64,000 nt of DNA from Streptomyces sp. SID12501 (GTDB lineage: Bacteria > Actinomycetota > Actinomycetes > Streptomycetales > Streptomycetaceae). The notes under the pieces are model-generated. The model was given only the letters and a program-made list of their open reading frames with translations, did no database searches and was not told the DNA's origin. Positions 34,666 through 42,693 of the stretch are shown in pieces. The position numbers and the translations under genes are program-made. Positions within the stretch are counted from its first letter, which is position 1. Each line of letters starts with the position of its first letter. The stretch covers positions 124,001 to 188,000 of the forward strand of contig NZ_JAAGLU010000001.1 in NCBI RefSeq assembly GCF_010550245.1, read 5' to 3'.

Positions 34666-35417
34666 GCGGCGTCATCGTCACCGACCCGCCGCGCGCAGCC
34701 GCCGGGGACGTCGAGGCGCTGGCCGGCTATGGCGTGGCCACCGTCCACGAGGCTCTGGGCCGCACCGGACTCCTCGGCCCGACCCTGCGCCCCGTCCAGC
34801 AGGACGTACGTATCGCGGGCACCGCCGTCACCGCGCTGTGCTGGCCCGGCGACAACCTCATGATCCACGCGGCCGTCGAACAGTGCGCCGAGGGCGACAT
34901 CCTGGTCGTCACCACCACGTCCCCCTGTACGGACGGCCTGTTCGGCGAACTGTTCGCCACCGCGCTGCAACGCCGGGGCGTACGCGGCCTGGTCATCAAC
35001 ACCGGCGTACGCGACACCGCCGAACTGCGCGCCATGGGCTTCCCCGTCTGGTCGGCGGCGGTGTCCGCCCAGGGCACCGTCAAGGCGACCGGCGGCTCGG
35101 TCAACGTCCCCGTCGTGGTGGGCGGGCAGCAGATCCACCCCGGCGACGTGATCATCGCCGACGACGACGGCGTGATGGTCGTACCCCGGCAGCGCTCCGC
35201 CGAGGCCGTCAAGGCGTCCGAGGCCCGCACCGCCAAGGAGGAGGCGTCCCGACTCGCCTTCGCCGACGGCCAGTTGGGCCTGGACCGGTACGGGCTGCGC
35301 GAGACCCTCGTACGGCTGGGGGTGCGGTACCAGTCGTACGAGGAGTACGCAGGTGCCGCCAACTCGGAAACCGGCGCGGGAGTCGACCCGGGCTCCGGAC
35401 CGGGGGCCCGCCCGTGA
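34662..35417 (+). CDS. galC: 4-carboxy-4-hydroxy-2-oxoadipate aldolase (GalC/LigK-like)
   Basis: A 251-residue RraA-fold aldolase, predicted to split 4-carboxy-4-hydroxy-2-oxoadipate into pyruvate and oxaloacetate and to decarboxylate oxaloacetate. Family signatures: GTAVTALCWPGDNLMIHAAV, TTTSPCTDGLFGELFATAL, GLVINTGVRDTAELRAMGF, FPVWSAAVSAQGTVKATGGS and HPGDVIIADDDGVMVVPR with the metal-site acids. The tail after residue ~230 is low-complexity. It overlaps galB by ATGA and galD by GTGA, so the three are translationally coupled. Confidence 0.88.
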   Translation: MSGVIVTDPPRAAAGDVEALAGYGVATVHEALGRTGLLGPTLRPVQQDVRIAGTAVTALCWPGDNLMIHAAVEQCAEGDILVVTTTSPCTDGLFGELFATALQRRGVRGLVINTGVRDTAELRAMGFPVWSAAVSAQGTVKATGGSVNVPVVVGGQQIHPGDVIIADDDGVMVVPRQRSAEAVKASEARTAKEEASRLAFADGQLGLDRYGLRETLVRLGVRYQSYEEYAGAANSETGAGVDPGSGPGARP

Positions 35418-36550
35418 GTACGGGCCGCCCGGAGGAGGGGCTGCGCTGCATGCTGATGCGGGGCGGCACCTCCAAGGGCGCCTACTTCCTCGCCGAGGAC
35501 CTGCCGGCCGACCCCGCGGCCCGCGACGAGCTGCTGCTGCGGGTCATGGGCAGCCCCGACCCCCGCCAGATCGACGGACTCGGCGGAGCCCACCCCCTCA
35601 CCAGCAAGGTCGCCGTCGTCTCCCGCTCGGCCGACGAACAGGCCGACGTGGACTACCTGTTCCTGCAAGTCGGCGTCGACCGGCCGACTGTGACGGATCG
35701 TCAGAACTGCGGGAACCTGCTCGCGGGAGTCGGCCTGTTCGCCGTGGAGCGCGGACTGGTCGCGGCAGAGGAGGAGTTGACCTCCGTACGCATCCGCATG
35801 GTCAACAGCGGTGACCACGCCACCGCGACCTTTCCCACCGAGGGCGGGCGTGTCGTCTACCGGGGCACGACCGAGATCTCCGGTGTGCCCGGCGCCGCCG
35901 CTCCGGTCACGCTCGGCTTCGGGCGGGGGAGCGCATCCCTGCTGCCGACCGGCCGGGCCCGGGACACCGTCGCCGGGACACCGGTGACCTGCGTCGACAA
36001 TGGCATGCCGACCGTACTGATCGCCGCCTCCGCGCTCCAGGTCACCGGCCACGAAAACCCGGGGGACCTGGAGGAGAACATCACCCTCAACGAACGGCTG
36101 CGCGAAATCCGGCTGGCGGCAGGCGAGTTGATGGGTCTCGGCGATGTCTCCGCGACGACCGTGCCCAAGCTCACCCTGCTCGCCCCGCCCGCCCACGGCG
36201 GCACCGTCACGACCCGCACCTTCATCCCGGTCCGCTGCCACACGGCGATCGGCGTACTCGGGGCCGCGAGCGTCGCCGCCGGCCTGCGCATGGCTGGCGG
36301 CGTCGGGGAGGGCGTGGCACGTCTCCCCGCCCACGACGACGACCCGCTGCGCATCGAACACCCCACCGGATTCCTGGACGTCGAGTCCGTCGTCGACACC
36401 GACGGCCCCACCCCGGTCGCGCACCGCACGGCCGTCGTCCGTACCGCCCGCAAGATCTTCGACGGCACGGTCTTCCCCCGCCCCGCCGTCCCGCCCACCG
36501 CCTCTCCCGCAGTCCCTCCCGCTGTTCCCTTCGCTGACAGGAGCCGCTGA
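35414..36550 (+). CDS. galD: 4-oxalomesaconate tautomerase (GalD-like, PrpF family)
   Basis: A 378-residue PrpF-fold isomerase, predicted to convert the keto and enol forms of 4-oxalomesaconate so that GalB can hydrate them. Motifs are CMLMRGGTSKGAYFLAEDLP near the start, MGSPDPRQIDGLGGAHPLTSKVA, DRQNCGNLLAGVGLFA with the proton-transfer Cys, TCVDNGMPTVL and the late HTAIGVLGAASVA. The C-terminus ends in a Pro/Ala-rich tail. It sits between galC and the dioxygenase gene, both of which it overlaps. Confidence 0.87.
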   Translation: MSTGRPEEGLRCMLMRGGTSKGAYFLAEDLPADPAARDELLLRVMGSPDPRQIDGLGGAHPLTSKVAVVSRSADEQADVDYLFLQVGVDRPTVTDRQNCGNLLAGVGLFAVERGLVAAEEELTSVRIRMVNSGDHATATFPTEGGRVVYRGTTEISGVPGAAAPVTLGFGRGSASLLPTGRARDTVAGTPVTCVDNGMPTVLIAASALQVTGHENPGDLEENITLNERLREIRLAAGELMGLGDVSATTVPKLTLLAPPAHGGTVTTRTFIPVRCHTAIGVLGAASVAAGLRMAGGVGEGVARLPAHDDDPLRIEHPTGFLDVESVVDTDGPTPVAHRTAVVRTARKIFDGTVFPRPAVPPTASPAVPPAVPFADRSR

Positions 36551-37500
36551 TGACCCCGCCGCTCGGCGACATCGCCCACCTCGGCCATGTCGAACTCCTC
36601 ACCCCCGACCTCGACGCCAGCGTCCGGTTCTTCACCACGATCCTCGGCCTGACCGAGAACGGCCGTTCCGGCGACTCGGTGTACCTGAGGACCTGGGACG
36701 ACTACGAGCACCACAGCCTCACCCTCACCGCCCACTCGACCTCGGGCATCCGCCGTACCGCCCTGCGTGCCTCCAGCGAGGAGGCCCTGCAGCGCAGGGT
36801 CAAGGAGGCCGAGAACGCCGGCCGCCCCGGCCGCTGGGCCGAGGACGAACCCGGCCTCGGCCCGCTCTACGTCACCACCGACCCCGACGGCCACGAGATC
36901 GCCCTGTACTGGGAGAGCGAGTGGTACCAGGCGCCGCCCGAACTGCGGCCCGGCCTCAAGAACCAGCCCCAGGCCAAACCCGCGACGGGCGTCGGCGTAC
37001 GCCGCCTCGACCACGTCAACTTCCTCGCCGCCGCGGTCGAACCGAACGCCGGGTTCATCCAGCACGTCCTCGGCGCCCGCCCCACCGAGCAGATCGTTCT
37101 CGACGAAGGACGCCTGGCCGCCCAGTGGCTGACGTTCACCAACAAGTCGTACGACATCGTCTACACGGAGGACTGGTCCGGCTCCAACGGCCGCCTGCAC
37201 CACATCGCGTTCGCCACGGACACCCGCGAGGACATCCTGCGCGCCGCCGACCTGTGCCTGGACAACGGCGTGCACATCGAGACCGGCCCGCACAAGCACG
37301 CCATCCAGCAGACGTTCTTCCTGTACGTCTACGAGCCCGGCGGCAACCGCGTCGAACTGTGCAACCCGCTGACCCGGCTGGTGCTCGCCCCGGACTGGCC
37401 GCTGATCACCTGGACCACGGCCGAGCGCGCCAAGGGGCAGGCGTGGGGCCTCAAGACCATCGAGTCCTTCCACACGCACGGCACGCCTCCGCTCGACTGA
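36550..37500 (+). CDS. Type I (VOC) extradiol ring-cleavage dioxygenase
   Basis: A 316-residue two-domain vicinal-oxygen-chelate dioxygenase. Its Fe(II) facial triad aligns with XylE catechol 2,3-dioxygenase: H155 (RLDHVNF), H218 (LHHIAF) and E269 (NRVEL), versus 153/214/265. H248 or H250 and Y259 fit the XylE second-sphere His246 and Tyr255. Coupled to galBCD, it holds the place where gallate clusters encode GalA, a LigB-type enzyme of unrelated fold. No ligC- or ligI-like gene is here, so a substrate giving 4-oxalomesaconate directly, such as gallate, fits best. Substrate is inferred. Confidence 0.82.
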   Translation: MTPPLGDIAHLGHVELLTPDLDASVRFFTTILGLTENGRSGDSVYLRTWDDYEHHSLTLTAHSTSGIRRTALRASSEEALQRRVKEAENAGRPGRWAEDEPGLGPLYVTTDPDGHEIALYWESEWYQAPPELRPGLKNQPQAKPATGVGVRRLDHVNFLAAAVEPNAGFIQHVLGARPTEQIVLDEGRLAAQWLTFTNKSYDIVYTEDWSGSNGRLHHIAFATDTREDILRAADLCLDNGVHIETGPHKHAIQQTFFLYVYEPGGNRVELCNPLTRLVLAPDWPLITWTTAERAKGQAWGLKTIESFHTHGTPPLD

Positions 37501-37572
37501 CGTGCCCGCTCGACGCTTCCATCTGCGGCGTGAGCCGTGACCGACGACGGCACGGCTCACCTCGCCCATGAG

Positions 37573-37618
37573 ATTGTTGACAAAAACGTTGACACTCACT
37601 CGGATGGTTCTTTACGGT
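37573..37618 (+). promoter_or_regulatory. Transporter promoter with GntR-type operator
   Basis: ATTGTTGACAA (37573-37583) repeats the core found before the GntR gene. It is followed by TTGACA (37589-37594), an 18-bp spacer and TACGGT (37613-37618). CACTCACTC also follows in both places. This gives the MFS gene its own regulated promoter. Confidence 0.65.
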
Positions 37619-37670
37619 CGAGCGCATCCCCCTCCCCAGGGACTCTCCTGCCGGACGATAGGAAACAACG

Positions 37671-39014
37671 ATGTCTCCGTCCCCCGCCCCTGCCTCAGCC
37701 CCGCCCGCTCGCGGCGGCAGACTGGCCGTGCTCGTCGTCGGCCTGTGCTGGCTGGTCGTCTTCTTCGACGGCCTCGACATGTTCGTCTACGGCGCCGAAC
37801 TGCCCCACATGCTGGAGCACAAGGCCCTCGGACTCGTCCCCGACCAGGCGGGCGACCTGGGCAGCTACGCCACCTTCGGCATGCTCATCGGCGCCCTGTC
37901 CGCGGGTACGGTCACCGACTGGATCGGGCGCAAGAAGGTGATCCTCACCTGCACCGCCGTGTTCTCGCTGGCGTCCGCCGTGTGCGCACTCGCCCCCAGC
38001 CTCGGGGTGTTCGGCCTCGGCCGCTTCATCGCGGGCCTCGGCCTCGGCGGTCTGCTGCCCACGACGATCACGATGGTCTCCGAGTACGCCCCGCGCGGCC
38101 GGGGCGCCCTGATCGTCGGCACGCTGATGACCGCGCACCAGGCCGGCGGCATCATGGCGGGCTTCCTGGGCCTGTGGACGAGCGGCCCCGACGGGTGGCG
38201 CGTCGCCTACTGGGTCTGTGTGATCCCCCTGATCGTCGGAGTCCCGCTGGTCGCGAAGTTCCTGCCCGAGTCGATGCGCTTCCTGATCGCGAAGGGCCGC
38301 ATCGAGGAGGCCCGGGCCCTCGCCGACCGCTACGACGTCGAGCTGCCCGCCGCCGCGACGGAACGCCCCGCCACCGGGGACCGCTGGAGTGCCGTCGGAG
38401 CCCTCTTCCGCGACAGCCTGTGGCGCACCACTGTCCTCTTCTGGCTGGCTTCCTTCTGCGGCCTGCTGCTCGTCTACGGGGTCAGCAACTGGCTGCCGAC
38501 CATGATGCGCGGCGCCGGCTACGAACTCGGCTCGTCCCTGTCCTTCCTCATCGTCATCAACCTCGGCGGGATCATGGGCATGCTGGTCGCCGGCCGCTGC
38601 GCCGACCGCTACGGCGCAGCCCGCATCGCCACCGTCTGGTTCGCGTGCACCGCGGTCGGCGTCTACCTCCTGGGCATCCACATGGAGCTGCCGCTCACCT
38701 ACACCGTGGTCTTCCTCACCGGCATGTTCCTCTTCAGCGCCCAGGCCATGATCTACGCGACGGTGGCGGGCCGTTCCACCGACGCCGACCGGGCGACGGC
38801 GGTGGGTTGGGTGTCAGGCATCGGCCGTTTCGGCGCGGTGTTCGGACCGTGGCTGGGCGGCCAGTTGGTGGCGAGCGGGTCGGAGGGCTGGGGGTTCACG
38901 GCGTTCGCCGTCGCGGCGGTGCTCGCCACGGTGTTCGTCGCGCTGACGGGTTTGCGCGGGCCCGGACGGCCGACGCCGGCCGAGCGGGCCGAGGAACTGT
39001 CCACGGCCGGCTGA
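37671..39014 (+). CDS. MFS aromatic acid:H+ symporter (GalT/PcaK-like)
   Basis: A 447-residue 12-helix major facilitator of the aromatic acid:H+ symporter family. Helix 1 carries VVFFDGLDMFVYGAELP with the DGxD motif needed by PcaK-type carriers. The loop 2-3 signature is GTVTDWIGRKKVIL, and the loop 8-9 copy is AGRCADRYGAARIA. The ATG at 37671 follows AGGAAAC. It stands after the ring-fission genes with its own GntR-type promoter and probably brings in the aromatic acid that the cluster degrades. Gallate, protocatechuate or a relative would fit. Confidence 0.87.
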   Translation: MSPSPAPASAPPARGGRLAVLVVGLCWLVVFFDGLDMFVYGAELPHMLEHKALGLVPDQAGDLGSYATFGMLIGALSAGTVTDWIGRKKVILTCTAVFSLASAVCALAPSLGVFGLGRFIAGLGLGGLLPTTITMVSEYAPRGRGALIVGTLMTAHQAGGIMAGFLGLWTSGPDGWRVAYWVCVIPLIVGVPLVAKFLPESMRFLIAKGRIEEARALADRYDVELPAAATERPATGDRWSAVGALFRDSLWRTTVLFWLASFCGLLLVYGVSNWLPTMMRGAGYELGSSLSFLIVINLGGIMGMLVAGRCADRYGAARIATVWFACTAVGVYLLGIHMELPLTYTVVFLTGMFLFSAQAMIYATVAGRSTDADRATAVGWVSGIGRFGAVFGPWLGGQLVASGSEGWGFTAFAVAAVLATVFVALTGLRGPGRPTPAERAEELSTAG

Positions 39015-39101
39015 CCGGTCACGCACGCCTCCTTCATCCGGGGGGAGGCATGCCCTGCTGGACCGGCGGCCTTGAACCTCTCGCGCCGAGCGTCTCCGGC
39101 C

Positions 39102-39214
39102 GCCTCAGCCCGTCCGGCGTTTGAGGACGAGGCCCCTTCAGGGCCGAAAACGGGGGTCTGGTGGGCGGAGCCCCCCCAAGGATGGGACGGGTAGGGGCGG
39201 CGGGGGCGAAAAAA
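39102..39214. repeat. Streptomyces intergenic element, family B
   Basis: The gap 39015-39303 has no gene. It holds a known type of Streptomyces intergenic block: CCTCAGCCCGTCCGGCGTTT, then GAGGACGAGGCCCCTTCAGG with a GGCCC/GGGCC hairpin, CGGAGCCCCC, and GTAGGGGCGGCGGGGGCGAA. Recognition is from memory. Confidence 0.65.
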
Positions 39215-39303
39215 GGGCGGACCTTCCTGTCACAACCACCACCCGAGCGGTGTCTTGGGGTCGAACCCCTTTGAAGGGGCACCGTCCAAGGGCAGGAGAC
39301 ACC

Positions 39304-40503
39304 ATGAGCGGCAACACCGATGTGGTCGTGATCGGCGGCGGCTACGCCGGCGTCATGGCGGCCAACCGTCTGACGCGGCGCGCCGACGTCACCGTCACAC
39401 TGATCAACCCGCGCCCGACCTTCGTCGACCGGATCCGCCTGCACCAACTCGTCGCGGGCACCCACCAGGCGGTCGCCGACTACCGCGAGCTCCTGGCCGA
39501 CAGCGTCCGGCTGCTGGTGGACACCGTGACACTGATCGACGCGGCCGGGCGCGCCCTGACACTGGCGAGCGGCGACACCGTGGGCTACGACCACCTGGTC
39601 TACGCGGTGGGCAGCGGCAGCGCCGACCCGCGCGTACCCGGCGCCACCGAGTTCGCCTTCCCCATCGCCGGCCTGGAGGAGGCGCAGCGGCTCCGGCCGG
39701 TCCTCGACGCGGCGCCCCCGTCGGCTCCGGTGACCGTGGTCGGCGCCGGTGCGACCGGCATCGAGACCGCCGCCGAGCTCGCGGAACAGGGCCGCACCGT
39801 GACCCTGCTCTGCGGCGGGCTGCTCGGCCCGTCCCTGCACCCGCGGGGGCGCCGCTCGGTCGCCGGGCGACTCGCCGCGCTCGGGGTGAGCGTGCTCGAC
39901 GGCCCCGACACGAAGGTGACGGAGGTGACCCGCGACGCCGTACGGCTCGCCGGTGGCCGCGAACTGCCGAGCACGGTGACGATCTGGACCGCCGGATTCG
40001 GGGTGCCGGACCTGGCCGCGCGCAGCGGGCTGCGCACCGATGCCCTGGGCCGTCTGCTCACCGACGAGACGCTGACGAGCGTCGACGACGAGCACATCGT
40101 CGCGGCCGGGGACTCGGCGGCTCCGTCGGACCTGCCGTTCCGGATGAGCTGCCAGGCAGCGGTCCAACTGGGCCCGCAGGCCGCCCGGACGGTGCTGAGC
40201 CGGATCGCCGGTGAGCGGCCCGCGCCCATCGACGTGGGGTTCGTCAGCCAGTGCATCAGCCTGGGCCGGCACGCCGGAGTCCTCCAGCTCACCGGCCGGG
40301 ACGACACCGCGAAGGGGTACTACCTCGGGGGGCGGCCGGGCGCCAGGATCAAGGAACTCATCTGCAGGAGCGTCCCCTGGCAGCTGTCGTACGAGGCACG
40401 CAAGCCCGGCGCGCGCACCTGGTGGGTCAAGGACACCAAGCGCCGGCAACTGGTCCAGGCCGGGCCCGGCCAGGCGCGGGCGGCCATTGAACCGGCGTCC
40501 TGA
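39304..40503 (+). CDS. NDH-2-like FAD/NAD(P) oxidoreductase
   Basis: A 399-residue flavoprotein of the pyridine nucleotide-disulfide reductase superfamily, close to type II NADH dehydrogenases. The FAD fingerprint is VVVIGGGYAGVMAANRL; the NAD fingerprint VTVVGAGATGIETAAELAE; and HIVAAGDSAA binds the FAD ribityl chain. The C-terminal extension lacks an obvious membrane helix. The ATG at 39304 follows CAGGAGACACC. It is 224 bases upstream of an ECF41/SigJ-type sigma gene, a pairing typical for that sigma group, whose targets are often adjacent oxidoreductases. Confidence 0.83.
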   Translation: MSGNTDVVVIGGGYAGVMAANRLTRRADVTVTLINPRPTFVDRIRLHQLVAGTHQAVADYRELLADSVRLLVDTVTLIDAAGRALTLASGDTVGYDHLVYAVGSGSADPRVPGATEFAFPIAGLEEAQRLRPVLDAAPPSAPVTVVGAGATGIETAAELAEQGRTVTLLCGGLLGPSLHPRGRRSVAGRLAALGVSVLDGPDTKVTEVTRDAVRLAGGRELPSTVTIWTAGFGVPDLAARSGLRTDALGRLLTDETLTSVDDEHIVAAGDSAAPSDLPFRMSCQAAVQLGPQAARTVLSRIAGERPAPIDVGFVSQCISLGRHAGVLQLTGRDDTAKGYYLGGRPGARIKELICRSVPWQLSYEARKPGARTWWVKDTKRRQLVQAGPGQARAAIEPAS

Positions 40504-40657
40504 GACACTGCCCGGTGTGCCACAGCGGAGCGCCGGCAGTGCCCCCCTCCCCCTCCTCCCTCCGCCGATCGAACGGCAGCCGAAGAAAACGAAACGGACC
40601 ATGTTGTGGACGCACGCCTGAGAACCGCCGGCAGCCAAGACCGCCGGCGCCCGCGCC

Positions 40658-40729
40658 GGACAGGGGCAGGGACACGGACAGGGGCAGGGACACGGACAGG
40701 GGCAGGGACACGGACAGGGGCAGGGACAT
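40658..40729 (+). repeat. Four 18-bp tandem repeats before the sigma start
   Basis: GGACAGGGGCAGGGACAC occurs three times, and a fourth copy ends in ...ACAT, running into the ATG at 40728. In the sigma frame the unit encodes DRGRDT. Confidence 0.9.
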
Positions 40730-41648
40730 GAGCGAGCACACCACCGCCCCGGAGCCCGCGCCGGCCGCCGACCCGGCGACCGAGACGTTCGTCGCCCACC
40801 GCAACCTGCTCTTCACCGTCGCCTACGAGATGCTCGGCTCGGCGGCCGACGCCGAGGACGTCCTCCAGGAGACCTGGCTTCGCTGGGTCGAGGTCGACCT
40901 CACACAGGTCCGCGACCAGCGCGCCTATCTGGTCCGCATCACGACCCGGCAGGCCCTCAACCGGCTGCGCACGATGAGCCGCCGCAAGGAGGCCTACGTC
41001 GGCTCCTGGCTGCCCGAGCCGCTGCTCACCGCGCCGGACGTGGCTGAGGACGTCGAACTGGCCGAGAGCATCTCGATGGCCCTGATGCTCGTCCTCGAAA
41101 CCCTCTCGCCGACCGAACGCGCTGTCTTCGTGCTCCGTGAGGTCTTCGACACGGGCTACGACGAGATCGCCACCGCCGTCGACAAGAGCCCCGCGGCCGT
41201 CCGCCAGATCGCCCACCGTGCCCGCCGGCACGTCGACGCCAGGCGCCCCCGCCAGACGGTTTCCCCCGCCGAGAGCCGGGCCGTCCTGGAATCGTTCCAG
41301 CGTGTACTGGAGACCGGGGACCCGCAGACCCTCCTCGACGTGCTCGCTCCGGACGTCGTCCTGGTGAACGACGGCGGCGGGATCAAACAGTCGGCGCTGC
41401 GGCCGATCACCGGCGCCGAGAAGGTGGCCCGCTTCCTGGTCGGCGTTCTGGGCAAGAACAAGAGCCCGATCACCGTGGCCCCCACCATGGTCAACGGCGG
41501 CCTGGCGCTCGTCGTCCACCTGGACGGCGAACTCGACGGCATCATGGCGATGCGCGTCGAGGACGCCCTCGTCACCGGCCTCTACTACGTCCGCAATCCC
41601 GAGAAACTGACCCGGGCCGAAACGGAGACCCCGCTCACCCTGCGATGA
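40728..41648 (+). CDS. ECF41/SigJ-type RNA polymerase sigma factor
   Basis: A 306-residue ECF sigma factor with a C-terminal NTF2/SnoaL-like domain. Region 2: HRNLLFTVAYEMLGSAADAEDVLQETWLRW; region 4: LSPTERAVFVLREVFDTGYDEIATAVDKSPAAVRQIAHRARRHV. The C-terminal ~130 residues (ETGDPQTLLDVLAPDVVLVNDGGG to YYVRNPEKL) act as a built-in regulator in this group. The ATG at 40728 gives the normal N-terminus. The frame stays open to a GTG at 40515, and using it would add a (DRGRDT)4 tail. Ribosome-like GGGG/AGGG sits in every repeat unit. The target is probably the preceding oxidoreductase gene. Confidence 0.87.
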   Translation: MSEHTTAPEPAPAADPATETFVAHRNLLFTVAYEMLGSAADAEDVLQETWLRWVEVDLTQVRDQRAYLVRITTRQALNRLRTMSRRKEAYVGSWLPEPLLTAPDVAEDVELAESISMALMLVLETLSPTERAVFVLREVFDTGYDEIATAVDKSPAAVRQIAHRARRHVDARRPRQTVSPAESRAVLESFQRVLETGDPQTLLDVLAPDVVLVNDGGGIKQSALRPITGAEKVARFLVGVLGKNKSPITVAPTMVNGGLALVVHLDGELDGIMAMRVEDALVTGLYYVRNPEKLTRAETETPLTLR

Positions 41649-41670
41649 GTGGGAGTGCCCCGTGCGGGCG

Positions 41671-42669
41671 TCAGTCGTCCGCCGTGGCCTGCCGTACGTG
41701 CTGGGAGATGAAGGCGTAGATCTCCCGGCCCTGCTCGTCGTCGTTGAGGTCGTAGGCGTGATCGACGCCCGCCACGTCATGGTGCTCGACCAGCGAGCCC
41801 ACCTGACGCAGCCGCTCGGCATAACGCGCGCCCTCCGCCCGGAGACGGTCGTGGGCGGCCGTGACGATCAGGGCCGGGGCGATGCCCTTGAGGTCCGCGG
41901 TCTCGTTCGGGTGGGCGGGGGAGACGAGCCGGTCGGTGCGCTCGCGCGGGTCCGGCACGTACGCGCTGTCGAACACCTCGCCCATCCACGGGCGCAGCAT
42001 CGGCTTGGCGATCGCCGCACGCTTGTCCTTCGCGGCGGTCGCCAGGTCGAGCGGCGCGTAGTGCAGGACCTGCAGCGCGATCGAGGGGCCGCCCTCCTCC
42101 AGGGCCTGGCGGGCCACGGCCGCCGCGAGACCGCCGCCGGCGCTCTGCCCGCCCACGGTGAGCCGGGTGCCGTCCCAGCCGTGCTCGGCGCCGTTCTCGG
42201 CGATCCACCGGACCACCTCGTAGGACTGCCGGGGCGGGGCGGGGAAGGGGTGCTGCGGGGCGACGACGTAGTCCACGTTGACGACCACCACACCCGCCAG
42301 CGCGGCGACGGCACGGCAGAAGGCGTCGTCCGTCTCCGTCACCGGCATGATGAATCCGCCGCCGTGGAAGTTGACGTGGACCGGCGGGGCCGGGTCCTCC
42401 GTCGTGGGCCGGTAGACCACGACCCGGGCCGGAGCGATCGCGGTCGGAACCGTCAACTCGCTTGTGGCACGCGGGAATTCCGGAAGGCGGGCGTGGGACT
42501 CGGCGGCGGAACCCCGGCCGCTGGGCCGTCGGTCCGCCAGCATGACGAGACGCTGCATCGTCTTGGCGATGAGGGAGGCCACCGCAGGCCTGGCGAGGAG
42601 GGACACGCGGTTCCGTTCGGTCGGGCTATTGCCAGGAATCCTGTCGATCGACAGGGTGACATTAAACAT
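41671..42669 (-). CDS. Alpha/beta hydrolase (HSL-type esterase)
   Basis: A 332-residue esterase of the hormone-sensitive-lipase group: oxyanion motif NFHGGGFIMP, nucleophile GQSAGGG, acid region VTAAHDRLRAEG and catalytic His in GVDHAYD. No signal peptide is seen, so it is likely intracellular. The ATG at 42669 has no ribosome site and lies among two palindromes. A GTG at 42606, which would begin MSLLARPAVASL, may be the true start. It is 24 bases beyond the methyltransferase stop and probably cotranscribed. Confidence 0.82.
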   Translation of the reverse strand: MFNVTLSIDRIPGNSPTERNRVSLLARPAVASLIAKTMQRLVMLADRRPSGRGSAAESHARLPEFPRATSELTVPTAIAPARVVVYRPTTEDPAPPVHVNFHGGGFIMPVTETDDAFCRAVAALAGVVVVNVDYVVAPQHPFPAPPRQSYEVVRWIAENGAEHGWDGTRLTVGGQSAGGGLAAAVARQALEEGGPSIALQVLHYAPLDLATAAKDKRAAIAKPMLRPWMGEVFDSAYVPDPRERTDRLVSPAHPNETADLKGIAPALIVTAAHDRLRAEGARYAERLRQVGSLVEHHDVAGVDHAYDLNDDEQGREIYAFISQHVRQATADD

Positions 42670-42680
42670 GACCGATCGGT
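42640..42680. promoter_or_regulatory. Two GATC-centred palindromes at the hydrolase start
   Basis: CCTGTCGATCGACAGG (42640-42655, perfect 16 bp) and ACCGATCGGT (42671-42680) have centres 28 bp apart and share CGATCG. They overlap the annotated 5' end of the hydrolase, suggesting an operator and a later true start. The regulator is unknown. Confidence 0.4.
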
Positions 42681-42693
42681 ACAGCGGAAGCGG

